Shown: positions 25,468-33,965 of the stretch, piece by piece
Layout of the letters: each line of letters opens with the position of its first letter
Numbering within the stretch: position 1 is the first letter of the stretch
DNA from: Thiocapsa marina 5811
GTDB taxonomy: Bacteria > Pseudomonadota > Gammaproteobacteria > Chromatiales > Chromatiaceae
Length of the DNA stretch: 64,000 bases
Reading direction: 5' to 3'
NCBI RefSeq assembly: GCF_000223985.1
Contig: NZ_AFWV01000001.1
Coordinates: 372,001-436,000, forward strand
The notes under the pieces: generated by a model
What the model was told of the DNA's origin: nothing
Database searches by the model: none
What the model saw: the letters and a program-made list of their open reading frames with translations, nothing else
Position numbers and translations under genes: made by a program

Positions 25468-25571
25468 CTATCCGGATGAAAAATCGCTTTCGGCTCCCAT
25501 CTCATGCGCTTCGGGGCCTGCCGGAGTTACCCCTTGGCAAGCCCGACAGCCGGAGCCGACATGACACAGAC
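25468..25571 (+). promoter_or_regulatory. Structured 5' leader that sequesters the Shine-Dalgarno, second copy
   Basis: TCGGCTCC (25490-25497) pairs with GGAGCCGA (25552-25559). The GGAG in that stem is the ribosome-binding site, ending 5 nt before the ATG at 25561. An inner GGGG/CCCC helix (25513-25516 and 25530-25533) adds to the fold. The copy at 21929-22032 has different stem bases that still pair, which supports an RNA structure. It could be a cis-regulatory element of the riboswitch, thermometer or autoregulatory type; I recognise no described class. Confidence 0.5.
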
Positions 25572-25857
25572 CCACCCCATCGATACCGCCTTTCTGCAAC
25601 GGCTCAGAACCCTGCTCGGTCATCGTTGCGAGCAGGACGGGCAGGTCTGGCGCCTGATCGACATTCTCCCCGGCGAGGGGCTCGCGGTGCTCGAGTCGGA
25701 TCTCGCCCGCCCCCCGATCCAGATGGACCAATACGGCCGCGCCAGCCATCGCGCGAACGCGATCCTGCAGGTCCGAATCCTCGACCCGGAGTCGGGTGAG
25801 CTGAGCATCGAGATGCAAGACCTCCTGGAATGCCTTCGGTCGACGCTTCGGGCCTGA
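25561..25857 (+). CDS. Small conserved-looking protein of unknown function
   Basis: The product is 98 aa from the ATG at 25561 (MTQTHPIDTAFLQRLRTLLG), with GGAG 5 nt upstream inside a predicted leader stem. The protein is acidic and soluble, with no cysteine pattern beyond two scattered residues. It looks like a small alpha/beta domain (LIDILPGEGLAVLESDL, ANAILQVRILDPESGELS). I recognise no family. It converges on kdsB. A duplicate of its leader and first codons lies 3.5 kb upstream. Confidence 0.68.
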   Translation: MTQTHPIDTAFLQRLRTLLGHRCEQDGQVWRLIDILPGEGLAVLESDLARPPIQMDQYGRASHRANAILQVRILDPESGELSIEMQDLLECLRSTLRA

Positions 25858-25932
25858 GTCACGGCCAAAAAGCCCGGTCGAACCGCAAAGGCGCAAAGAT
25901 TGCCAAGAGCGTCGCATCGAGAATTTCACGTC

Positions 25933-26016
25933 TAAACCGCGTCGACGCCAACGCCGATCCGTGCGAAAAGGCACCGACTACAGCCACGCCAACCGCCGGG
26001 CAGAGGACGCGGTTTA
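25933..26016. repeat. Single inverted-repeat element at the kdsB 3' end
   Basis: It is 84 bp with arms TAAACCGCGTC (from 25933) and GACGCGGTTTA (to 26016). It lies between convergent genes. The kdsB stop codon (TTA on this strand, 26014-26016) is the outer end of the right arm. Confidence 0.88.
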
Positions 26017-26799
26017 GGCCAGATGCAACTCGGCCTTGGCCAGATCCGCGGCCGTATCCACGCCCGGCCCTGGCTCGGACGCGGCGACGGCGACATGGAT
26101 GCGCTCGCCGTGCCAGAGCACGCGCAGTTGCTCGAGCGACTCCGCCACCTCCAGTGGCGAAGGCGCCCAAGCCAGATAGCGTTTGAGGAAGCCGACGCGG
26201 TAGGCGTAGAGCCCGATGTGGCGGAGAAAGGCAACCGATGTCGGCAGCTCGGCGCGATCGGCGAGAAACTCGTCGCGGTGCCAGGGCATCGGGGCACGCG
26301 AGAAATAGAGCGCGTAGCCCTTTGCGTCCGTGACCACCTTCACGACGTGCGGATCGAAGAGGATCGCGCGATCCGAGATCGGCGCAGCCAACGTGGACAT
26401 GCCCAGATCGGCGATGCCCGCCAGGTCGCTCGCGACCTGATCCAACAAGGCCGCCGGCATCGCCGGCTCGTCGCCCTGCAGGTTGACCACCACCACGTCG
26501 TCGCCCCAGCCGCGCAGACCGATCACCTCGCTGATGCGCTCGGACCCGCTGCGGTGCTCGCTGCCTGTCATCACCACGTCGGCACCGAAGCCGTGACAGA
26601 CATCGGCGATTCGCCGATCGTCGGTCGCAACCAGGATCTCCGCGGCGCGACTCTCGCGCGCACGCTCCACAACGTGCTGAATCATCGGCTTGCCGGCGAT
26701 CGACAAGAGCGGCTTGCCGGGCAAGCGCGTAGAGCCGTAGCGCGCGGGAATGACGACCTTGAATCCGACGGAGTCCTCGGACATCTCTCGATCAGACAT
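26014..26799 (-). CDS. kdsB: CMP-KDO synthetase (3-deoxy-manno-octulosonate cytidylyltransferase)
   Basis: The product is 261 aa from the ATG at 26799, which has GGAGG 8 nt upstream and overlaps the end of lpxK by 8 bp. Motifs are PARYGSTRLPGKPL (CTP binding), VNLQGDEPAMP and SRAPMPWHRD. It activates KDO as CMP-KDO for attachment to lipid A. The operon order lpxK-kdsB fits the role. The stop codon is embedded in an inverted-repeat element. Confidence 0.95.
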   Translation of the reverse strand: MSDREMSEDSVGFKVVIPARYGSTRLPGKPLLSIAGKPMIQHVVERARESRAAEILVATDDRRIADVCHGFGADVVMTGSEHRSGSERISEVIGLRGWGDDVVVVNLQGDEPAMPAALLDQVASDLAGIADLGMSTLAAPISDRAILFDPHVVKVVTDAKGYALYFSRAPMPWHRDEFLADRAELPTSVAFLRHIGLYAYRVGFLKRYLAWAPSPLEVAESLEQLRVLWHGERIHVAVAASEPGPGVDTAADLAKAELHLA

Positions 26800-27796
26800 G
26801 GGTCTGTGCCTCCAGCTTACGAAAGAATGCCTCGACGAAGGCCTTGTCCAGCTCGGCCTCCACGGGCAGAAACCAGTGATCCTCGCCCGCAAAGGACTTG
26901 CACTTCACGGCGTCCTTCTCGGTCATGAGCACCGCGCAGGGCGGCCAAGCCGCGAGATCGGACGGTGCAAAGGGATAGTGATCCGGGTAGGCGCGGCCCT
27001 CGACCTCGAGACCCAGACCGCGCAGCATGGCGAAGAAGCGCTCGGGGTTGCCGATCGCGGCGACCGCAAAGACCGGCCGCCCGAGGAAGTCCGCGATCGG
27101 TGCGGAGATGCTTGGATTACGGAGATTGACCGCCTCGCCCGGAACCAGACGCATCCGGTACCCGCCGTCCTTGTCGATACCCGAGCCGTCGCCGTTGGTC
27201 AGCACGAGATCAACCGTATCCAGTCGCCCGCGCGGCTCGCGCAACGGCCCGGCGGGCAGACAACGGCCGTTGCCCAAACCGCGCGCGCCGTCGACGAGAG
27301 CGATCTCGATGTCTCGCGCCAACCGATAGTGTTGGAGCCCGTCGTCGGCGAGCAGGATGTCTACGTCGCCCCGAGCCAGTGCGAGCGCGCCTGCCGCGAC
27401 GCGATCCGGTCCGGCGACGACAGGACAGCCGCTGCGCCGGGCCAGCAGCACCGGCTCGTCCCCGAAATCGGCGGGCTCGCCGTCCGGAGGTACCCGGCGC
27501 GGCGCAGCGGATCCGCGCCCGCCGCGCCGTGAACCATAGCCCCTCGTGATGATCGCGGGACGCCGACCGCGCGCCCGCAGGAGCCCCGCGAGTGCCAGAA
27601 CTGCCGGGGTCTTGCCGGTCCCGCCGACGGTGAGATTGCCGACCACCACCACGGGCACCGGCAGGCGCCGGCTCGCGAGCCAGCCCTTGCGATAACCCAG
27701 GCGGCGCAGCTGGATCACCAGGCAATAGAGCCAGGAGAGCGGTGCGAGGACGAGGCCGAGCGGGTGACGGCCGTACCAGATCGCATTCGGGTCCAC
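26792..27796 (-). CDS. lpxK: Tetraacyldisaccharide 4'-kinase
   Basis: The product is 334 aa from a GTG at 27796, giving a normal LpxK N-terminus (WYGRHPLGLVLAPLSWLY) with a membrane-proximal helix; a GGGGG tract precedes it. The P-loop is VGNLTVGGTGKTPAV and other landmarks are ITRGYGSR and LLADDGLQHYRLARD. It phosphorylates the lipid A disaccharide at the 4' position on the inner membrane. It continues the exbB-exbD-msbA operon, but a 192-bp pair of inverted-repeat elements now separates it from msbA. Confidence 0.94.
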   Translation of the reverse strand: MDPNAIWYGRHPLGLVLAPLSWLYCLVIQLRRLGYRKGWLASRRLPVPVVVVGNLTVGGTGKTPAVLALAGLLRARGRRPAIITRGYGSRRGGRGSAAPRRVPPDGEPADFGDEPVLLARRSGCPVVAGPDRVAAGALALARGDVDILLADDGLQHYRLARDIEIALVDGARGLGNGRCLPAGPLREPRGRLDTVDLVLTNGDGSGIDKDGGYRMRLVPGEAVNLRNPSISAPIADFLGRPVFAVAAIGNPERFFAMLRGLGLEVEGRAYPDHYPFAPSDLAAWPPCAVLMTEKDAVKCKSFAGEDHWFLPVEAELDKAFVEAFFRKLEAQTHV

Positions 27797-27888
27797 TACT
27801 TGCGCCCCCAACCCCTCACGGGTGTGCCGCGGCGCGCGAGGCTCGACGCAGCGCCGAGCGAGTCGTGCGGCCCGACGTCGGCACAACC

Positions 27889-28080
27889 GAAACCGCGTCC
27901 GGAGCGGCATGCGTCGTCTTCGTTTTGCATTTGGCTTTGGAGATGTCCTCGATCGCGTTGAGACGCGGTTTAAAATTTACTATTTTTTAGGATCTTAAAC
28001 CGCGCCGACTCAAACGCTCGTCACGTCTGCAGAGGCCGATCCCATCCAAAAACATCGCATACCGAGCCGGGCGCGGTTTA
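27889..28080. repeat. Pair of inverted-repeat elements between lpxK and msbA
   Basis: Element one is 27889-27972 (84 bp; the left tip is GAAACCGCG, one base off). Element two is 27996-28080 (85 bp, TAAACCGCGCC...GGGCGCGGTTTA). The spacer is AT-rich, 23 bp. The arrangement is the mirror image of the pairs at 21735 and 35700. The msbA stop (28078-28080) is the tip of the right arm. Confidence 0.9.
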
Positions 28081-29859
28081 AGACGCGGCCGGGGACTCGC
28101 CGGCATCGTGGAATTGGAGACGATGCAGCCGGGCGTAATAGCCGTCATGCGCCAGCAACTCAAGGTGGGTGCCCTGCTCGACGACGCGTCCGTTGTCCAT
28201 CACCAGGATGCGGTCGGCGTTCTCGATGGTGGAGAGACGATGGGCGATCATCAGGGTCGTTCGGTTCGCCATCAACTCCTGCAGGGCGGCCTGGATATGG
28301 CGCTCGGACTCGGTGTCGAGCGCCGAGGTCGCCTCGTCCAGGATCAGGATCGGGGCGTCTTTGAGCATGGCACGGGCGATCGCGAGACGCTGGCGCTGCC
28401 CGCCCGAGAGCATGACCCCGCGATCGCCGATCCGCGTCTCGAAGCCCTCGGGCATCGCCTGGATAAAGTCGAGCGCGTGCGCATTCACGGCAATCCGCTC
28501 GAGCGTCTCCCGGGTCGGCGCAACGGCCTGACCATAGGCGATGTTGTTGGCGATGGTGTCGTTGAAGAGCACCACGTCTTGACTCACCAGCGAGATCTGG
28601 GCACGCAGACTCGCCAAGGTCAGCTCGTAAATCGGAATGCCGTCGATCAGGATCTCGCCAGCGGTCGCGTCGTAGAAGCGCGGCAGCAGGCTCGCGACCG
28701 TGCTCTTGCCGCTGCCCGAGCGCCCGACCAGCGCGATCCGCTCGCCCGGCGCGATCAGCAGATCGAGATCCCGGATTGCCGGCGGCTTGTCGGGCGAGTA
28801 GACATGGGTCACGCCGCGGTACTCGACGCGCCCCTCGGCACGCTCCAGGGCCTGCCGTCCCCGATCCCGCTCCTCCTCCGCATCCAGCAGCTCGAACAGG
28901 CTCTGGGCGGCGATGATGCCGCGCTGCAGATGGGCATTCACCGAGGTCAGACGCTTCACCGGCGGCAGGAGCAGGCCCATGGCGACCACGAAGGACATGA
29001 AGGTGCCGACCGAGATGTCTTCCTTGAGCCCCTGCATGGTCGAGAGATAGACGATCACGGCGATCGCCACGGCCGAGATCAACTGAACCAGCGGCACGCT
29101 CGCCGCCTCGGTCGCGATCATCTTCATCTGCAGCGAGCGGGTCTTCTCGTTGATGGCGCTGAAGCGTCGCGCCTCGAGCGGTTGGCCGCCGAACGCCTTG
29201 ACCACCCGATGGGCCTCGATCGCCTCCTGCGCGACCTGGGTCAGCGCACCGACGCGGTCCTGGATGCGGCGGCTGTGGCGGCGAAAACGTTTGGTCGCGT
29301 ACTTGACCGCGCCGGCCATGAGCGGGCCGATCACCAAGAAGATCGCCGACAAGGCCGCGTTCAGGTAGAGCATGTAGGCCATCAGACCGATGACGGTGAA
29401 GCCGTCGCGCACCAGTGTCGTAATCGCAGAGGTGGCGGCGGTGGCCACGTTCTCCACGTTGTAGGTCAGCTTCGCGAGGATGTGTCCCGAGCCCTGGTTG
29501 TCGTAATAGCGCGTCGGGGCGCGCAGCAGGTGCTCGAACATCTTTTGACGCAGATCGGCCACCACGCGTCGCCCGACCCAGCTCAGACAATAGTTGTTGA
29601 CGAAGCCGGCGATCCCGCGAAAGACGAAGAGCACCACCAGCACGAACGGCATAAGGCGCACGATCTCCTCGTTGCGGTCCACGAAGCTACCGTCGATCAG
29701 CGGCTGCATCATGGCCGCGAAGAGCGGCTCGGTCGCCGCGAAGGCGATCATGGCGACGATCGAGACGCTGAACATGCGCCAGTAGGGTTTGACGTAGCCG
29801 AGCAGCCGTCGGTAGATCGGACCGGCCTCGACCTCGGAGCGGGACGCGTCATCGGTCAT
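28078..29859 (-). CDS. msbA: Lipid A export ATP-binding/permease MsbA
   Basis: The product is 593 aa. The N-terminal half is a six-helix ABC exporter domain and the C-terminal half a nucleotide-binding domain with GRSGSGKST, LSGGQRQRLAIARA and ILILDEATSALD. It flips lipid A-core across the inner membrane. The start ATG overlaps the exbD stop as ATGA. Genomic position beside lpxK and kdsB supports MsbA over other ABC exporters. Confidence 0.95.
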   Translation of the reverse strand: MTDDASRSEVEAGPIYRRLLGYVKPYWRMFSVSIVAMIAFAATEPLFAAMMQPLIDGSFVDRNEEIVRLMPFVLVVLFVFRGIAGFVNNYCLSWVGRRVVADLRQKMFEHLLRAPTRYYDNQGSGHILAKLTYNVENVATAATSAITTLVRDGFTVIGLMAYMLYLNAALSAIFLVIGPLMAGAVKYATKRFRRHSRRIQDRVGALTQVAQEAIEAHRVVKAFGGQPLEARRFSAINEKTRSLQMKMIATEAASVPLVQLISAVAIAVIVYLSTMQGLKEDISVGTFMSFVVAMGLLLPPVKRLTSVNAHLQRGIIAAQSLFELLDAEEERDRGRQALERAEGRVEYRGVTHVYSPDKPPAIRDLDLLIAPGERIALVGRSGSGKSTVASLLPRFYDATAGEILIDGIPIYELTLASLRAQISLVSQDVVLFNDTIANNIAYGQAVAPTRETLERIAVNAHALDFIQAMPEGFETRIGDRGVMLSGGQRQRLAIARAMLKDAPILILDEATSALDTESERHIQAALQELMANRTTLMIAHRLSTIENADRILVMDNGRVVEQGTHLELLAHDGYYARLHRLQFHDAGESPAAS

Positions 29860-30368
29860 TCGGCGATCTCCCCTGCGGATGGCTGCACGGGCTGCGGGAA
29901 GGACGGCGGGGCGGATTGCCCGAACGCGGTTCGCGCCGGTTCGGCATCGTCGTCTCGGACGCGGGTCGCCGCGAAGGCGATCTGCACCAAACCCGCCTGA
30001 CTGGCCGCGTCGAGCGCCGTCATCACCGCCTGATGCGGCGTCTGTGCATCGGCCTGGATCAGCACGGGTAAAGGCTCGTCCTCCCCGAGGCGTTCCTTCA
30101 AGGCATCGACCAAGGTCTCGGTCGTGCCATCGAGCACGGCCCGATCGTCGACATTGAAGGACCCGGTCCGATCGATCACGAGCCGGATCATCTCGGGCTC
30201 TTCGGCCGGAATCTCCTCGCCTTGCGCCTCGGGCAGCTGCACGCGCAGCCGCGCCTCGTCCTTGAAGGTGGTGGAGACCATAAAGAAGATCAGCAGCAGA
30301 AAGACCACATCGATCAGCGGGGTGAGGTTGATGTCGGCCGGTTCGCGACGGTGCGGACGCAGATTCAC
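29856..30368 (-). CDS. exbD: ExbD/TolR-family proton-channel subunit
   Basis: The product is 170 aa from a GTG at 30368 that overlaps the exbB stop as GTGA. It has an N-terminal membrane helix with the functional aspartate (INLTPLIDVVFLLLIFFMV) and a periplasmic domain (VIDRTGSFNVDDRA). With ExbB it forms a proton-driven motor energising outer-membrane processes. In this operon context it may serve LPS or envelope transport, which is inference. The frame is open beyond the start, but that is the shadow of exbB. Confidence 0.9.
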   Translation of the reverse strand: MNLRPHRREPADINLTPLIDVVFLLLIFFMVSTTFKDEARLRVQLPEAQGEEIPAEEPEMIRLVIDRTGSFNVDDRAVLDGTTETLVDALKERLGEDEPLPVLIQADAQTPHQAVMTALDAASQAGLVQIAFAATRVRDDDAEPARTAFGQSAPPSFPQPVQPSAGEIAE

Positions 30369-30991
30369 GCGGAGACCTCGCCGGCCTCGCGCTCGCCCTT
30401 CATCACCTCCACGAGCCGCAGCGAATGCTCCTCCATGTCGAGTGCGAGCCGTGCAACCTTGTTGTCGAAGAAACGATGAAACATCAGCGCCGGGATGGCG
30501 ACCGACAGTCCGGCCGCGGTCGTGATCAGCGCTGTGGAGATCCCGCCGGCGAGCACGGCGGCATTGCCGACACCGGCGTCCATGATGACGCCGAAGACGT
30601 CGATCATGCCGAGAACCGTTCCCAGCAGACCCAAGAGAGGGGCCACCGAGGCGATCGTCCCCAGACTGTTGAGAAAGCGCTCCAGCTCGGCCACCACCTG
30701 CCGGCCGGTGTCCTCGATCGCCTCCTTCATGATCTCGCGCGAGTGGTTGCGGTTGATGAGTCCGGCCGCGAGCAAGCGCCCGAGCGGTGAACCGGTGCGG
30801 ATCTCCTCGATCCGCGCGTCGGTCAGCTCGCCCCGACGGTGCCACTCCCAGATCCGGGTGACCAGATTCGCCGGCATGATCCTCGAGCGGCGCAGCGTCC
30901 AGCCACGCTCGATGACGACCGCGGTGGCGATGATCGAGCAGGCGACGATCGGCACCATCAACCAACCGCCGGCATACATCACGTCAAGCAA
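30365..30991 (-). CDS. exbB: MotA/TolQ/ExbB proton-channel family protein
   Basis: The product is 208 aa from a TTG at 30991, supported by AAGGAG 8 nt upstream. It has three membrane helices: an N-terminal one (VPIVACSIIATAVVIERGW) and two after residue 100 (VAPLLGLLGTVLGMI, ALITTAAGLSVAIPALMF). It is the first gene of exbB-exbD-msbA-lpxK-kdsB, an order found in many gammaproteobacteria. It diverges from lemA. Confidence 0.9.
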   Translation of the reverse strand: MLDVMYAGGWLMVPIVACSIIATAVVIERGWTLRRSRIMPANLVTRIWEWHRRGELTDARIEEIRTGSPLGRLLAAGLINRNHSREIMKEAIEDTGRQVVAELERFLNSLGTIASVAPLLGLLGTVLGMIDVFGVIMDAGVGNAAVLAGGISTALITTAAGLSVAIPALMFHRFFDNKVARLALDMEEHSLRLVEVMKGEREAGEVSA

Positions 30992-31272
30992 GAGGGAAGC
31001 TCCTTATTTAAACCGGCCGCATCGCGGCACGCACGGCGTTGCACGGACGCAATGGTACTCCCTCGACCCGCATCGGCAACCTGCCGCGGTGCAGCGAGGC
31101 CGGTCCGCCTTGCCCGAGCGGTCGCGCCATCCCTGCCCTCGGCCCTGTTTACCCCGCGTGAGTATGGTAGCCTTCCGCCGCATTGCCGAGGTGCGCACGC
31201 CGGCCTCGGCCGTACACCGGACCCGGCGACTGACGGGCTCGGGGGAATAGTCATCATCGAGGGGGAACACCG

Positions 31273-31854
31273 ATGGGATGGACACTGCTTGGCCTGATCC
31301 TGCTGGCCGCGATTCTTGTCGTCGTCATCTACAACCGCCTGATTGCCGGACGCAATCGCTACAAGAACGCCTTCGCTCAGATCGACGTGCAGCTCACGCG
31401 CCGCTATGACCTCATCCCGAACCTGGTGAAGGTCGCCGAGCGCTACATGACCCATGAGCGCGACACCCTCGAGGCCGTCATCCAGGCCCGCAACCAAGCC
31501 GTCGGCAGCCTCAAGCAGGTCGCGGCCGATCCGGGCGACACTGCCGCGGTGGCAATGCTGGCGCAAGCCGAGATGGGCGTGGCCGGCGCGCTGGGCAAGC
31601 TGTTCGCGCTCGCCGAGGCCTACCCGGACCTCAAAGCCAATCAAAACATGATGCAGCTCTCCGAGGAGCTGGTCAGCACCGAGAACCGGGTCGCCTTTGC
31701 ACGCCAGGCCTTCAACGACGCCGTCATGGGCTACAACAACCTGCGCGAGGTCTTCCCGAACAACCTGATCGCAGGCCAATTCGGATTCACGCCCGCACAG
31801 CTGCTGGAGATCGATGCGCCGGAGAAACGCGAGGCCGTCCCAGTCGCCTTCTAA
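31273..31854 (+). CDS. lemA: LemA family protein
   Basis: The product is 193 aa with GAGGGGGAA upstream of the ATG. An N-terminal membrane helix (LLGLILLAAILVVVIYNRL) is followed by the LemA helical bundle (AFAQIDVQLTRRYDLIPNLV, YNNLREVFPNNLIA). Function is unclear; the family commonly pairs with M48 peptidases, as here. The TAA stop forms the tip of an inverted-repeat element. Confidence 0.94.
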   Translation: MGWTLLGLILLAAILVVVIYNRLIAGRNRYKNAFAQIDVQLTRRYDLIPNLVKVAERYMTHERDTLEAVIQARNQAVGSLKQVAADPGDTAAVAMLAQAEMGVAGALGKLFALAEAYPDLKANQNMMQLSEELVSTENRVAFARQAFNDAVMGYNNLREVFPNNLIAGQFGFTPAQLLEIDAPEKREAVPVAF

Positions 31855-32047
31855 ACCGCGCTCGAGCGTGTATGGAAGGGTTGCGGTCGGGAACGACCTC
31901 GCCGCGACCCATGACCACGGCAGAGCGCGGTTTAGAATATTTTATTATTTTTTATATACTTAAACTGCGTCCGCTCCAACGCCGGCAGATGTCATCCAAG
32001 ACCACACCCAAGCGAAAACCCCACATGAACACTAGGGACGCAGTTTA
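31852..32047. repeat. Pair of inverted-repeat elements filling the lemA-M48 gap
   Basis: Element one is 31852-31934 (83 bp, TAAACCGCGCTC...GAGCGCGGTTTA). Element two is 31961-32047 (87 bp, TAAACTGCGTC...GACGCAGTTTA, with the C-to-T change mirrored in the right arm). The AT-rich spacer is 26 bp. The pair begins with the lemA stop codon and ends one base before the TTG start of the M48 gene. Confidence 0.92.
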
Positions 32048-32048
32048 A

Positions 32049-33965
32049 TTGGACTTCTTCGCGCATCAGGACCGGGCCCGGCGGCGCACGCATCTCCTCG
32101 TCGTCCTGTTCGCCCTCGCCGTGATCAGCATCGTTGCGGTCGTCGACCTGGTCGCGCTTGCGTTCCTGGGACTCGGCTCGGATCCGCAGGGGGTCATGCT
32201 CACCCCGGTGCTCTCCGGGGCCGCCGTGCGCGAAAGCCTCCCGCTGCTCATCTGGGTCTCCGTGCTGACCGCGGGTGCGATCGGGCTCGCCAGCCTGTTC
32301 CGCATCCTCACGCTGCGCAACGGCGGCGGTGCGGTCGCGCGCGGGGTCGGCGGGGTCATGGTCAACGCGGATACGACGGATCCGCAGCTACAGCGCTTGC
32401 GCAACGTGGTCGAGGAGATGGCCATCGCCGCCGGCGTGCCGGTGCCTCAGATCTACGTGCTCGAGCAGGAGGACGGCATCAACGCCTTCGCTGCGGGTTA
32501 TTCGCCGGCCGATGCAGCGATCGCGGTCACCCGGGGTGCACTGCGGACACTGAGCCGATCCGAGTTGCAGGGCGTCGTCGCGCATGAGTTCTCGCACATC
32601 CTCAACGGCGACATGCGGCTCAATATCCGGCTGATCGGGATCCTGTTCGGGATCCTCGTGCTCGCCATCATCGGCCGACTCATGCTCTCGGTGCGACATG
32701 GCCGGGCCAGCAAGCAGACGGGCGCGATCCTCATGATCGGGCTCGCTCTGGTCGCGACCGGCTATATCGGACTCTTCTTCGGCCGGCTGATCCGGGCTGC
32801 CGTGTCGCGCCAGCGCGAGTTTCTGGCCGATGCGTCGGCCGTTCAGTTCACCCGCGAGCCGGAGGGGATCGCGGGCGCACTGAAGAAGATCGGCTCCGCG
32901 CCGGCCGGATCGGCGCTCGCATCCGACAGCGAGGAGATCGGGCATATGCTCTTCGCCGCGGGTCTGACGCGCCGGCTTCTAGCCACTCATCCGCCGATCG
33001 CCGATCGCATTCGTGCGATCGAGCCCGGCTTCGACCCCGCGGAGCTCGAGACGATGCACGTCATGCAGTCCGCGGCTGCGCCGAGCGAGGTCGGCGTCGT
33101 CGCCTCGATGGCCGAGCCCCGCCCGGCCGTCGAAGCTCGGCCGAGCGCCTCGAGCCTCGATGCCGATCGTATCGTGGAAGCGATCGGTCGGCCCGATACG
33201 GCACGGATCCAGGTGGCGGCTCGACTGACCCGGGCGATCCCGGAGCCACTCGCACGCGCCGCCCGCTCGACCGAGTGGGTGATGACGGTCGTCTGTTATC
33301 TTCTGATCGACCCGGACCCCGAGATCCGCGAGCGCCAGCTCTTGATGGTCGCCGAGACGCTCGGCAGCGAAGGCGAGCGCCAGGCGAGCACCCTCCTCTC
33401 CGCGGTACCGAGCCTCGCCGCGGATCTGCGCATCCCGCTGCTCGAGATCGCCTTCCCGTCCCTGCGCCGTCGTCCGCAGGCCGAGCTGACGCGACTGACG
33501 GCGCTGCTCGAGCGGTTGATCCATGCCGACGGACGCATCGATGTCTTCGAGTATGTGCTTGCACGCCTGCTCGCGCAGCAGATCCAGGACACCATCACCC
33601 CCGCCGATGCGCGCAGCGCCGGCACTGCCCGACTCTCCGACTGCGAGAACGAGGTCCGCGATCTGTTGGTCATCCTGGCGGTGCACGGCAACCCGGACCA
33701 ACGCGCCGCGCGGACCGCATTCGCCGCAGGTCTGGCATCGCTCGGGATGCGTCCGCGCGAATTGGCCCGGATCGGACCGGACGACTGGCCGGATCGCCTC
33801 GACCATGCGCTCGCCCGGCTCGATCGACTGCGCATGGACGACAAGCAGCGTCTGCTCCGTGCGTTGATCGCAACGCTGAAACACGCCGGGATCAGCCGGA
33901 CGGAGATCGAGCTGTTGCGCGCCGTCGTCGCGGCGCTGCATGTCCCTCTGCCGGTGTTGGACTGA
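32049..33965 (+). CDS. M48 family membrane metallopeptidase with long C-terminal extension
   Basis: The product is 638 aa. The family N-terminus (DFFAHQDRARRRTHLLVVLF) starts at a TTG only 1 bp after an inverted-repeat arm, so the normal ATG and ribosome-binding site may have been lost or altered by the insertion. Membrane helices flank a zinc protease domain with HEFSHILNGD and the downstream glutamate in EFLADASAVQ. The last 300 aa is a helical extension with a TerB-like stretch (LIHADGRIDVFEYVLARLL). The role is likely membrane protein quality control with LemA. The stop overlaps the recJ start. Confidence 0.88.
   Translation: MDFFAHQDRARRRTHLLVVLFALAVISIVAVVDLVALAFLGLGSDPQGVMLTPVLSGAAVRESLPLLIWVSVLTAGAIGLASLFRILTLRNGGGAVARGVGGVMVNADTTDPQLQRLRNVVEEMAIAAGVPVPQIYVLEQEDGINAFAAGYSPADAAIAVTRGALRTLSRSELQGVVAHEFSHILNGDMRLNIRLIGILFGILVLAIIGRLMLSVRHGRASKQTGAILMIGLALVATGYIGLFFGRLIRAAVSRQREFLADASAVQFTREPEGIAGALKKIGSAPAGSALASDSEEIGHMLFAAGLTRRLLATHPPIADRIRAIEPGFDPAELETMHVMQSAAAPSEVGVVASMAEPRPAVEARPSASSLDADRIVEAIGRPDTARIQVAARLTRAIPEPLARAARSTEWVMTVVCYLLIDPDPEIRERQLLMVAETLGSEGERQASTLLSAVPSLAADLRIPLLEIAFPSLRRRPQAELTRLTALLERLIHADGRIDVFEYVLARLLAQQIQDTITPADARSAGTARLSDCENEVRDLLVILAVHGNPDQRAARTAFAAGLASLGMRPRELARIGPDDWPDRLDHALARLDRLRMDDKQRLLRALIATLKHAGISRTEIELLRAVVAALHVPLPVLD

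Noticed and set aside
28108-30000. Forward-strand frame of 630 codons opposite msbA
   Set aside because: It is antisense shadow; its His/Asp/Arg-rich composition is typical of reversed GC-rich codons and it has no domain.
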